From the NCBI GenBank assembly GCA_030761205.1, contig JAULJL010000020.1:5647001-5711000 (forward strand): DNA of 64,000 nt. The letters are read 5' to 3'. Numbering within the stretch: the stretch's first letter is position 1; the number at the start of each line of letters is the position of its first letter. Of the stretch, positions 36,075 to 47,256 are shown one piece after another. Position numbers and translations under genes: made by a program. The stretch is from Fremontodendron californicum (taxonomy: Eukaryota > Streptophyta > Magnoliopsida > Malvales > Malvaceae). The notes below the pieces were generated by a model that had not been told where the DNA came from, searched no databases, and saw nothing but the letters and a program-made list of their open reading frames with translations.

Positions 36075-37430
36075 ATGGCTGTTGACAACCGAACTCTTAA
36101 GGAGCTTGCCGCTCCGGATTTGGGTCAACAACCATTATGCATTGAATATGCTAATCTTGAGGTAGCTTTTGAATTAAAATCTGGTTTGATTCATCTTCTC
36201 CCAACTTTTCATGGTTTTGCAGGAGAAGATCCAAATAAGCATCTCAAGGAATTCCATGTAGTTTGCTCAAGCATGAGGCCAACTGGGGTCACGGAAGAGT
36301 AAATTAAGTTGAGAGCCTTTTCATTCTCTTTAGCTGGTTCGGCAAAGGAATGGCTCTACTATCTACCATCCGGAACCATAACTACATGGAATATGAAGAA
36401 AGCATTCTTGGAAAGGTATTTCCCAACATCTAAGGCTGCCAATATTAGAAAAGAGATATGTGGGATTCGGCAATACAACGGAGAATCCTTATATGAATAT
36501 TGAGAGAGGTTTAAGAAACTTTGTGCATCATGTCCACAACATCAGATAAGTGAACAACTTCTCATCCAATATCTCTATGAAGGACTTATGCCCATGGATA
36601 GAAGTATGATAGATGCAGCTAGTGGGGGAGCTCTAGTTGATAAAACTCCAGGAGCTGCTAGAGCTCTCATCTCCAACATGGCAGCCAATTCCCAACAATT
36701 CTCAATGAGACAAGATCCACCACCACAACCCAAGAAAGTCAATGAGGTAAGTACATCATCCCTTGAGAAAACAATTTCTCAACGGACTTCTCTTGTGCAA
36801 CAATTGGCTGTAGGTAATTTACAGCAAATTAAGGCTTGTGGCATATGTTCTACCATGGGGCATCAAACTGATATGTGCCCAACATTACAAAAGGATACCA
36901 ATGAACATGTGAATGCCATGGGTGGATTTCAGAACCAATCAAAGAAGTATGATCCCTACTCTAACACTTACAATCCAGGATGGAAGGATCATCCAAACTT
37001 CAATTATAGAGGAAACCAATCACAAGCTGCTTCTCCACCATTTTGCAATAGACAACCGGGTTATCAACAAAGGGTTCAACAGCCATATCAAACCCGACAA
37101 CAAATGCTACCCACTCAAAATTCAGGTACTTCTCTTGAAGATCTTGTTAAAGCATTTTCTACTAATCAAATTCAAATTCAATAGGATAAAAAGGCAATTC
37201 AACAAGAAACGAAGGAAGCAAACAGACAAATGGCAACAAGGATGAGTCAATTAGAGACTCAAATGGGACAAATGGAAACAGCAATAAGTCAATTCCAAGC
37301 AAGGGATTCCAAAAAATTGCCTTCCTAAACAATAGTGAATCCCAGAGAAAATGCCAATGCCGTAACTTTAAGAAGTGGGAAACAGCTTGAGACACCACAA
37401 AATGATAGTGCTTAAAGGGAGAACAACACT
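36075..37430 (+). pseudogene. Athila-type gag, broken
   Basis: Capsid-like gag with 'PTFHGFAGEDPNKHLKEF', 'AKEWLYYLPSG' and 'FLERYFPTSKAANIRKEICG', then a CGICSTMGHQTDMCP zinc knuckle at about 36835-36885. The frame is interrupted by TAA (36300-36302), TGA (36501-36503) and TAG (37182-37184). These replace codons that are normally Gln or Trp in relatives, i.e. C-to-T type changes. The frame is otherwise preserved, so decay is by point mutation. A GQMETAIS... coiled-coil-like linker leads towards protease. Confidence 0.88.
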
Positions 37431-37563
37431 ATGGCATCATCTTCACATCCCAATGAACCACTACAAAAGGTAACTCCTAAACGATCTTTTCCTTCTTATA
37501 TAACTCCTCCACCTTTTCCTAGCAGGTTAGCAAAATCCAAGAAGGAGGTGCAAGAAGGAAATT

Positions 37564-38211
37564 TTGGAAACTTTCCGGAAAGTAGAGGTGAACGTTCCTT
37601 TACTAGATGTTATCAAGCAAGTGCCAAGATATGCCAAGTTTCTAAAAGAGTTGTGCATTTCTAAAAGAAAGTTGAAAGAGAATGAAAAGGTAAGTGTGGG
37701 GGAGATTGTGTCAGCTGTTGTTCAAAAGAAACTTCCACCTAAATGCAAGGATCCAGGTATCTTTACCATTCCTTGTAAGATAGGCAACACCAGGTTTGAG
37801 CGTGCTATGCTAGATCAAGGAGCATCCATTAATGTAATGCCATATTCAATTTATGCTTCATTGAATCTAGGATCATTAGAGGAAACCAGTGTTATAATAC
37901 AACTTGCTGACCGTTCTAACACTTATCCTAGAGGAGTTATAGAAGATATCCTAGTGCAAGTTAATGAGTTGGTTTTTCCCGCTGATTTCGATGTTCTTGA
38001 GATGGAAGATGAGATGTCTTCTAATCCAACACCCATTCTATTAGGTAGACCATTCTTAAAAACAGCTAGAACTAAAATAGATGTGCATGATGGCACCCTT
38101 ACTATGGAATTTGATGGCGAGATAATTCGTTTTAATATTTTTGAGGTCATGAGATACCCTAATGATGTACACTCTATTTTTTCTATTGACATAATTGATT
38201 CTTTAGTATAG
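37564..38211 (+). pseudogene. Athila-type aspartic protease region
   Basis: 215 codons in a frame shifted from gag. 'LPPKCKDPGIFTIPCKIG' leads to the retroviral-type active-site region 'ERAMLDQGASINVMP', where the usual D-T/S-G triad reads D-Q-G, and then 'ILLGRPFLKTARTKID'. The protease would cut the gag-pol product. The D-Q-G variant occurs where other elements have D-(S/T/L)-G; whether it is natural in this clade or a lesion cannot be told here. Confidence 0.8.
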
Positions 38212-38316
38212 CAAGCTTATGAGTTAGATGGTGAAATTAGTTTGGAAACAACCATTTGCAAGCACCTTGGCATGAAAAATTCTGAATGTAAAGAGGGTTT
38301 AATGTTGAGTTAACAT

Positions 38317-39620
38317 GTGAAAGAGGCATTAGCATCTCTACAAGTGTTGCCACCTCTTGATAAAAGGTATGATGTTTCTTATATTGACTTACCTATATCT
38401 GATGAGAAACTTCTACCTTCCATTATGCATGCACCAACTTTGGAGATGAAACTATTACCGGATCATTTGAAATATGTGTTTTTGGGTGAAAATGACACAT
38501 TACCAGTCATCATTGCAAAAGAGCTCACAACATTGCAAGAGGAATGACTTATCCAGGTGCTTAGAGAGCATAAGATATCAATTGGTTGGACAATTGCCGA
38601 TATTAAGGGAATAAGCCCTTCCATGTGCATGCATCGGATCTTGTTAGAAGAAGGGTCAAAACCAACAAGAGAGGCACAACGAAGATTGAGCCGGCTATGA
38701 TGGAGGTTGTGAAAAAGGAGATACTGAAGTTCCTAGATGTTGGAGTGATCTATCCTATATCGGATAGTAAATGGGTGAGTCCGGTCCAAGTAGTTCCTAA
38801 AAAGTCCGGTGTAACTGTTGTTAAAAATAATGAGAATAGACTTGTTCCTACTAGAATTCAAACAGAGTGGCGAGTTTGTATTGACTATCGCAAACTTAAT
38901 TCAACAACTCGTAAAGACCACTTTCCTTTACCTTTTATTGGTCAAATGCTTGAAAAGTTAGCTGGCCATTCTCATTATTGTTTTCTTGATTGATTTTCAG
39001 GTTACAATCATATTGCAATTGCTCCGGAGGACCAAGAGAAAACCACTTTCACATGTCCTTTTGGTACCTTTGCTTATAGGCGTATGCCGTTTGGTCTTTG
39101 CAATGCACCAGCTACATTCCATAGGTGTATGGTTAGTATATTTTCAGATTATGTAGAGAACATCATAGAAGTTTTCATGGATGATTTTAGTGTCTATGGT
39201 GATTCTTTTGATAGATGTCTAGAGAACCTTACCCTTGTACTTAAAAGATGCATAGAAACTAACCTTGTATTGAATTGGAAAAAATGTCACTTTATGGTAG
39301 AACGAGGAATAGTTTTAGGCCATGTTATTTCTTCTAAGGGAATGGAAGTAGATAAATCTAAAATAGATATTATGCATTCTTTACCACCTCCCACAAATGT
39401 GAGAGAGGTTCGTTCTTTTCTTGGACATGCAAGTTTCTATAAAAGAATTATCAAAGACTTCTCAAAGATAACACTACCTCTTTGCAAGCTGTTACAAAAA
39501 GATGTGGATTTTCACTTTGATGATAAATGCAAAGAGACGTTTGAAACTTTGAAGGGACTCTTGACATCAGCTCCTATCATGCAACCACTAGATTGGAATG
39601 TACCTTTCGAATTGGAGCTG
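38317..39620 (+). pseudogene. Athila-type reverse transcriptase, broken
   Basis: Reads through 'WVSPVQVVPKKSG', 'WRVCIDYRKLNSTTRKDHFP', 'MPFGLCNAPATFHRCM' and the catalytic 'VFMDDFSVYG' (F-M-D-D in place of Y-x-D-D, usual in Athila). It ends at 'APIMQPLDWNVPFEL'. A frame change lies between 38547 and 38625, and there is a TGA near 38991. The enzyme copies element RNA into DNA; this copy cannot make it whole. Confidence 0.88.
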
Positions 39621-39700
39621 TTTTGGGCCAACAGGTTGGCAAAGCATGTGGAGATGCGTACTTGAATCTGAATTTCATTCTATTCTAACCTTTTGTCACT
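39605..39700 (+). other. RNase H deletion junction
   Basis: Immediately after the connection motif VPFEL the frame runs into 'FWANRLAKHVEMRT' and a stop. Within about 40 codons the integrase zinc finger (CHSYACGG) begins. The whole RNase H domain, normally over 120 residues, is missing, so a deletion removed it. Confidence 0.75.
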
Positions 39701-40800
39701 CTTATGCATGTGGAGGCATTTTGGACTCAAAAGAACAGCCATGAAAGTGCTTGATGGTGGATTTTATTGGCCTACCTTATTCAAAGATGCATACCTCTTT
39801 TGCAAGTCATGTGATAAGTGCCAAAGAACAGGTAACTTAGGTGCTAGAAATCAAATGCCTCAAACTACCATACTAATTGTTGAAATTTTTTATGTATGGG
39901 ACACGGATTTTATGGGACCTTTTCCCTCTTCTTATGGCAATCTTTATATATTAATTGCTATTGATTATGTCTCAAAATGGGTGGAAGCAAAAGCCACTCG
40001 GACTAATGATTTTAAAGTTGTTTCAGATTTTGTAAAGACTAACATTTTTGCAAGGTTAGGAACACCAAAGGCCATAATCAGCGATCGAGGTACTCACTTT
40101 TGTAATAGGTCCATGGAAGCACTTTTAAGAAGATATAACATCACACATAAGGTTTCCATATCCTACCATCCTCAAACTAGTGGGCAAGCTGAAGTGTCAA
40201 ATTGAGAGGTAAAATCCATCCTTGAAAAGACTGTCAATCCAAATCGGAAGGATTGGAGTTTACGTCTAGATGATGCACTTTGGGCTTATAGGACAACATA
40301 TAAGACACCCATTGGTATGTCTCCTTATCGACTTGTTTATGGTAAGCTTGTCATCTTCCAGTTGAATTAGAACATAAAGCATATTGGGCTATCAAACAAT
40401 GCAACATGGAAATGGATGAGGCAGGTAAGAAACAAAAACTTGACCTACAAGAATTAGAGGAGATAAGGAATGATGTTTATGAGAATTCTAGAATTTACAA
40501 GGAAAAGACTAAGGCTTTTCATGATAAGATGATTTTAAGAAAGAATTTTGTTGATGGACAAAAAGTTCTTTTCTATTCTCGCCTTAAGTTATTTCCTGGT
40601 AAGTTGCGTTCTAGATGGACGGGACCTTTTGTTATTACTAATGTTTTTACTCATGGTGCAGTTGAAATACAGAATCTATAAACAAGTAATGCTTTCAAAG
40701 TGAATGGACATCGGCTGAAACCTTACTATGAGAACGTTTCAATACAAGATGTAGAGGAGTTACCACTTTATGAGCCTAATTATTTTGAATAATGAAGGGA
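39693..40800 (+). pseudogene. Athila-type integrase, broken
   Basis: The zinc-binding H-C-C region ends with 'CKSCDKCQRTGN'. The DDE core shows D in 'WDTDFMGPF', D in 'ISDRGTHF' and E in 'SGQAEVSN'. A TGA follows at 40203-40205 where Arg is usual. The remainder ('WAYRTTYKTPIGMSPYRLVY', 'GKLRSRWTGPFVI', 'NGHRLKPYYE') is read with a frame change near 40350. Integrase would join element DNA to the CATGA target. No chromodomain follows. Confidence 0.85.
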
Positions 40801-42382
40801 TGATCAGGCTAAGGACAATAAACCAATCGCTTCTTGGGAGGCAACCCAAAAGAATGGAGAGCACATATTATAATCAGATTTGCTATTCCTTACTCTCCAT
40901 CATTCTATCTTTTATTGTTTTTCTTTAGTTTGTTTTGATTAGTAATTTTTTTCTTTTACACATGATTCTTATATTTGGGTATAATAGAATTATATTGAGG
41001 ACAATGTAAGAATTAAGTGTGGGGGGGGGGATAATTTAGGATTTCATTTTCTTTTCTTTTGTTTTGTTTTTAGTGTGTGCTAGTTACTCTCCATACTATG
41101 ATGAGATATGAATTGAATAGGTCTAAAACTGATCATTAGTGAGAAGATTTTTCATGAGAATTGAGCTTGAATACTATTTTTCATGAGCCAATGTTAACAT
41201 GATATGTTGATTGAGAAAGAAGTATGTTTAGACTTGACATTGACTTGTATAATCATTTTTGTGAGTTTTGAGCCTTTATGATTGATGCATTATACATATC
41301 AATCTAATTTCTTCCTTGAGTGCTCTTATGATTACATGATTCTCTAGAACTTGTTTTAAATCTTTTTGAGACTATATTGATGCATGTAATAACATGAATA
41401 TGATTGAGGCATTAGGATTATAACCAGGGTCAAATAGCCATCCATTCTTGATGTTCCAAGAGAACATCCCCATAGTGAGCTAATTTTAGCCTACATTGAA
41501 CATTCTATTTTATTGGTAATTACATCTTACACCTAGCGTAAACACATTTATATCTTTACCCTTGTTCTAAAGATGAACTAGAATGTTTGAGACATATTGC
41601 AAAAACAAGGGATATTTTTAGTTGAAAAGTTGGGTTAGAACAAAAGATAAGTGTGGGGAGGAAAAAGGCAAAAATCAAGAGAAAAAGAAAAAAGGAACAT
41701 TGTAAAAATACATTCCCATTAAAAAAAAATATTGAATCATCTCTTGAACTTTTGGGAAAAGAAAAGAAAAAGAATGTTACAAAGTTGATTAGAATGAAGC
41801 AAAGGCTCAACATGAAATATTTAGCCTATGTGATTATGTACTTCCAAGGAATATTGAGAAAGTTTTATTTGCAAAATCTTATCTTATCTCTAAATTCTAT
41901 AAAGTCTTTGGAACCTTTGTGATATCTTCCTTTTTATTTTTTAACCACATTACAACCCCTTGGCCCCATTACAATCTTGAATAAAAACCTCTTGATTCAT
42001 GAAGTTGCATGATCTAACTAGTGGAGAATATGTGGACAAGCAAGCATATGGTAGAACTGTTTTCATGAGATTGATTGAGTGTAAACACTTTACCACTACT
42101 TTAAAGAGTGAAAATCATGAGAGTATCCCATGTGAGAAGTTGAGATTAAGTTTGAACATGCACTATTTTGATTGAGATATGTTATGTTAATGTTAGCTTA
42201 ACTCAAACCATTTACTATCAAGCATGATTCTTTGTGAAACTCTTTAAGTTATTTAATTAATTATAATACTTGTTTAATGATTGTCTCTCATTTTTATTAA
42301 AACTGGATTAGATTAGGATTTCTTATTTTATTTTTATTTGATTTTGCTCGAGAACTAGCAAAATACTAAGTGTGGGGGAATT
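40801..42382 (+). other. Noncoding 3' region and polypurine tract of the Athila-type element
   Basis: No envelope-like reading frame. Three purine tracts AAGTGTGGGG occur at 41014, 41649 and 42367. The last (42367-42379) abuts the 3' LTR start at 42383 and is the functional polypurine tract. The others are internal relics or second primers. Confidence 0.7.
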
Positions 42383-45185
42383 TGATAAGTGTTTAATTTC
42401 ATACATTTTCATGTATTATTTATTTATACTTTGTGCTTTAATTCTTAAGTTCCTTGATATTTTACTATGATTTTATGAATTATAGGTATTTTGGAAGAGA
42501 TGAAGTTAAAAGATGTTAATTCTGATGTTGAAGAGCTTATAAAATCATAATCACAAGATGAAAGAAGACTTGGAGTCAAAAAGATCAATTTCTGGTTGCA
42601 AAACAAGAAGGCAAATTTGACCTCCGGAGCTTGTTGCTAAGAAATTATGATGTTAAAGTCATTATTTGAAGAAATTTCCTTCTTGACTTTTGAAGCTGAC
42701 TTGAATATCTTCTAATGATAGTTTACACGCCCAAATCAGACAAGAAATGGTCATCCAAATCAGCTGAGGAAGTGCGAGAAAGTACGTAAGAAAAATCAAT
42801 GATCAATGCCGCGGCGCCGGAGTCTGGTGCCGCAGCGCTGGAGAGCTAGCGCTGCAGCGCTGGTTGGGCTACCCAAAAACCGCAAAAACCGCAAAAAGTC
42901 CAAAATTGCACTCTTTTGCCGCCTAGCTTCCTTGATCAACAAGAAAGGGTTTCCAAGACTTTAAAACTTTATAAATACCATCTTTTGAGCCACCAACAAA
43001 GGGATGCTTTTGATTATTTATTAATCTTCTTCTTCTCTAATCTCTTAGTTTTTATTTTATTTTTCTTCTTAGTTTTTTTTTGAATATTCATGTTTATGTT
43101 AACTATGCCTATGCAAGGCTAAACTTCTCTTTGATTAAAGGTGATTTCAAAGCCCTAGACATGTTTTGTAATTATTTTTTAGATTCTATCTATTATTAGT
43201 TTTCTATCAAAATTGCTTGTGTTCTTCCATAAAAATTGTTTATGATTTTTATCTTGATTTGTTTAGGATGCATACTAAATAGATCTTGATAATTATCTAA
43301 TGCTAGTTTAGGAATCTTGATCCGTGTAATTATCTTGATTTCCTATTCATAAGTGGCAATTTGTGATTAATGGTTATGTTAAAGTTTTCGCTAGTTACAA
43401 AGTAGAACATAACCTAAGTTAAACAATTCATGTTCATGCTTTTGTTACTTAGATCAACCTATCTTTTTCATCATAAAGCTGTTGTCAAATCAAATTTAGA
43501 GATGTTTATCATAGATTGTTTGATAGTTAGAAATTAAGTAGTGGCGTTCATTCTACTTGACGACGAACTAAGAAAAGATTTGGATATAACGACGAACTAA
43601 GAAAAGATTTGAATAACACATGATGTTGTTATCTATGGTTGTTAACTTTGATAGATAATTGATATTAATAGATCTGAATTTGATTCTTAATAATATCTAG
43701 TGGTAGAGAATAAAACTTTTAGTCATATTTCTCACATCTGATTAATTCTTATTTACTTGCTTTTTTACTTTTTATTAATTGCTTTTTTTTTAAAACTTAT
43801 TTCAAAACTCCCTTTTTATTTTGCTTTCCTTGAATTTAGGGGGCGTTTGGTACCTTCCCAGGAATCACATTCCATGGAATGTGATTCCTGAGAATGTGAT
43901 TCTTGGGAATGTGATTCCTGAGAATGTAACTTTCCAGCGTTTGGTATACATAGGAAAGTGCTAATTAAAATCCTGGAAATGTGATGATAATTTCCGAAAT
44001 TACCCTTATCAAAAAATGTAAATTTTATTAATTTTAAAATTTTTCAATGATATTTATTATTAAAAAAATATTTATACTAAATATTTAAAAATAATATTTT
44101 AAATTTGAGTTACTTTTAGGATAAAAATATTTATTAATAATAAAATTTTGAAATTACTCTCATGTAGTTAAAAAATTAAAAGGTTGGATGCAAATTAAAT
44201 ATTATTTAAATATTTTAATGATATTTATTATTAACAAATATTTGTACTAAATATTTAAAAATAATATTTTAATTGGTAATTTGAGTTATTTTTATGATAA
44301 AAAATATTTGTTAATAATAAAATTTGAAATTACTCGCATGTAGTTAAAAATTAAAAGACTATATGCAAATTAAATATTATTTAAATATTTTAATGATATC
44401 TATTATTAACAAACATTTGTACTAAATATTTAAAAATAATATTTTAATTGGTAATTTGAGTTATTTTTATGATAAAAATATTTGTTAATAATAAAATTTT
44501 GAAATTACTTTCATGTAGTTTTAAAGTTAAAAGGCTGTATAAAAATTAAATATTATTTAAATATTTCAATGATATTTATTATTAACAAATATTTGTACTA
44601 AATATTTAAAAATAATATTTCAATTGGTAGTTTGAGTTACTTTTATGATAAAAAAATGTTTGTTAATAATAAATTTTTAAGGTACTCTCAAGTAATTAAA
44701 AAATTAAAAAGTAAAATGTAAATTAAATATTATTTAAATATTTCAGTAATATTTATTATTAATAAATATTTGTACGAAATATTTTAAAATAATATTTTAA
44801 TTGATAATTTTAACTCAAATAGAAAAAGGATAATGTTGTCTTTAACACTTTTTTAACTTTTCAACTACATGGGAAAGTTACTTTCCCACCACTTCTCATG
44901 GGAATCACATTCCAATGCTTGTGGGAAAGTAACTCTCCAAGGAAAGTTAAATTCCCAGGAAAGTAAGCAGTTTTTAGCATACCAAACATGAGAATCACAT
45001 TCCCACCAATTACTTTCCATGGAAAGTGATCACTTTCCATCATACCAAACGCCCTCTTAAGCATAAACTAATAATTTTTAAACTAAACATCAATCCTTGT
45101 AAACTCGACCCTTGCTAGCTACTATATTTTACAACTAATCTTTTTAATGCAAGGTTTTAAATAAGATACTCTTTTGAGTGCACCA
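42383..45185 (+). repeat. 3' LTR of the Athila-type element, interrupted
   Basis: TGATAAGT to TGCACCA. It matches the 5' LTR on both sides of the nested 1.2-kb element at 43839-45056. Ends next to the target duplication CATGA (45186-45190). Confidence 0.92.
43839..45056 (-). mobile_element. 1.2-kb Harbinger-like element, copy B, nested in the 3' LTR
   Basis: TTA flanks both sides (43836-43838 and 45057-45059). The 5' LTR keeps a single TTA at the same place, so the target duplication is proven by an empty site. Ends GGGGGCGTTTGGTA and (reverse complement) GAGGGCGTTTGGTA. It is inverted relative to copy A (26456-27666) and collinear with it over about 1.2 kb. It inserted after the retrotransposon. 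Confidence 0.92.
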
Positions 45186-45190
45186 CATGA

Positions 45191-46502
45191 CACATACGGA
45201 TTGCTAGGTCTAATTTGTTGTAATAGATAATTTCTCAACTTTCATTCATCTGTCGAGAAAATGAGCAACACTAGGGTTTATTCCTGAATTAGGATCAACA
45301 AAGTTCAAGCAACAGCACCAATATTCATCATTTTCACATTCCTTTCAAAATGCTATCAGAATGTTTTTGTAGATTAGACAAACATAGCCCCCTCATTACA
45401 AAGCTCCATCTGATATCCAAGGTACAAAGTTCTATCGGAAAGTTACAAAATCTTAAATTTAAAAAAAAAAAATAATGTGTGCATCACTTGAGAAATCACT
45501 ATGTATTCTCTTTTTACAAAAGAAAGGAAACCACAAAAGAGGTAGTAAACATGAGAATGAATTCTACAAGCTTCGGCGCTGCCATAAATTGAATCAACTA
45601 GGCAGAGAATCGAAAGTACAAAAGATTGTACCTAGCAAACCCCGTACGAACCAAGTTTCAGCGGCTTTGCTCCTCAAAACCTGCTCAAATTCAGATTCAT
45701 CAGACCATAAAGGACACCAAATGATTTTTTGTTTTTGGTACAAAGGAATCAAAAGAATTGTTGAAATAAGGACCCAAAAGAAGGAAATAGACGGTAAAAG
45801 GACCACAACAACTCAGTTTACTTGCATCACATGCTCATTGCTTGTATACCAAACAGGACATAAAGCTGATTAGAGCACACTTGAGATAGACTAACTTCCC
45901 AATAATCAATAAGGATAACAAGAAATCCCAAAATATTCTTAGAATAGCTCAGAATTTGAAGAAAGCTAACTGGATAATTGAGAAGAAATTTCAGAATCAT
46001 AAAAGAATATGCATGCAAAATTTATTACTTCTAAAAGCTTTCTGTTTATAGTTAAACCATTATTCTGAACTTCTGATAGCATCCTTTAATCTAAGTTAAT
46101 ACTTGTTTCTGGTCAATTGTAAATTTACCAGTTTATATGTTTCTTTACCATGTCATGCAGCTACAACTACTTGTATTGCGGAAAATGTGTAGTGACATCA
46201 ATACCAAGACTAGTAGTAGAAAACTTCAGTTAACGCCACGTGGTTGGAATGTTACAGAAGTTTTGTTTGATGGCTTGGGTATGGAGTTAGTTAAGAATTC
46301 TTCCCTTAGCCTTTCTCTAGAGTTCATAAGTGCATCTCATGAGTCATATTCCACAGATGGCACTACCTCCAACTTCTATCACAGACTTATAGTAACATCC
46401 AATCGCTAAAATTTATCATGATTGTCTTTAATACAGGGTGAGATAACACTTTCTTATTGATTGCATTAAGTGCATTCACACTTATAGTATGTATATATGG
46501 CA
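45191..46502. other. Low-repeat intergenic DNA with unexplained open frames
   Basis: 45480-46010 and 46130-46410 are less AT-rich than average. On the plus strand CATGTCATGCAG precedes an open frame reading 'LQLLVLRKMCSDINTKTS'... to a stop at 46409. It could be a terminal exon, but I recognise no family. On the minus strand 45600-45740 is open, without recognisable similarity. Confidence 0.3.
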
Positions 46503-46513
46503 CTTGAGGCCTC

Positions 46514-47248
46514 TGTTATATGGACTCGCCGGTTATGGCCGCCGTACCGGTGTCGACGAGACACGACACCGGTACCGACACGGAATATGCGTCCGACTCG
46601 TCATTGAAAATATGGACACGGCTTCTTGTGATTGGCTACGACTCCTCAGCAGGAGGAAGAAAAAGAAGAGACAACGAAGTTTTGGAAAAGGACGAAGAAG
46701 AAAAAAAAAGTAAGGAGAAGAAGAAGAAGAAAAGACGATGAAAGTTCAGGAAAAAGGAAAAAAGCGAGGAAGAAGAGGATGGGCGACTTTGTTGCCAAAA
46801 AGACAAAAGCAAAACAGGACAAATTTTGGGCTTTCTTTAATTCTCACGTGTTGGGCTTATTATATCTGGCCCAAAATATTCAAATTGGATTGAATAAAAG
46901 CAAACTTATTATGTTTTGGGCTATCTTTTATTTTTTGGCCCTTGCCTAATTAATGGACCAAAAGTTCAAGACTACTAAAATTAATAATAATTAAAAATAA
47001 ATTTGATAAATAAAATATTTTAAAAAAAAATATTATTATAAAAAATATTATTTATATATAATATTACATTATTTGTGTATATATATATATATTTTAAATA
47101 TTATTATAAGACATATCCCCGTACCCGTATCTAATTTTTGGATACTTTTTAGCCGACTCTGCGTGTCCAAAATTTTAACCAAAAGACGAGTCAGACACTT
47201 GGACACATACCAGTATCGGATACCCGTATCCGAGTCCATGTAACCTTG
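46514..47248. mobile_element. TIR element with CTTGAGGC flanks
   Basis: Ends GTTATATGGACTCGCCGG and (reverse complement) GTTACATGGACTCGGATACG. CTTGAGGC occurs beside both ends (46503-46510 and 47249-47256), consistent with an 8-9-bp duplication. The left third is rich in GACACG/ACCGG (46540-46600), followed by an A/G-rich tract (46650-46770). The long Lys/Arg-rich frames there are compositional, not genes. Confidence 0.55.
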
Positions 47249-47256
47249 CTTGAGGC

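Larger units (their letters stand above)
34260..45185 (+). mobile_element. Athila-type Ty3/gypsy LTR retrotransposon, 10.9 kb with a nested insertion
   Basis: LTRs are at 34260-35843 (1584 bp) and 42383-45185 (1582 bp after removing the nested element). Both run TGATAAGT...TGCACCA. The 5-bp target duplication CATGA lies at 34255-34259 and 45186-45190. Internal parts in order: tRNA-Asp-type primer site, gag, protease, reverse transcriptase, a deleted RNase H, integrase, a long noncoding tail and a polypurine tract. Protein wording and the tRNA-Asp primer site match the Athila lineage. Many stops and frameshifts show the copy is dead. In the first ~178 bases the LTRs differ at about ten positions by my count. 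I recognise no envelope-like gene. Confidence 0.92.

Noticed and set aside
41653..41922. Possible envelope-like frame in the Athila tail
   Set aside because: Lys-rich, short, with no membrane segment; no resemblance to Athila env-like proteins.
46489..46949. Overlapping Lys/Arg-rich frames on the plus strand
   Set aside because: Purine-rich low-complexity DNA inside a TIR element; three frames are open at once.
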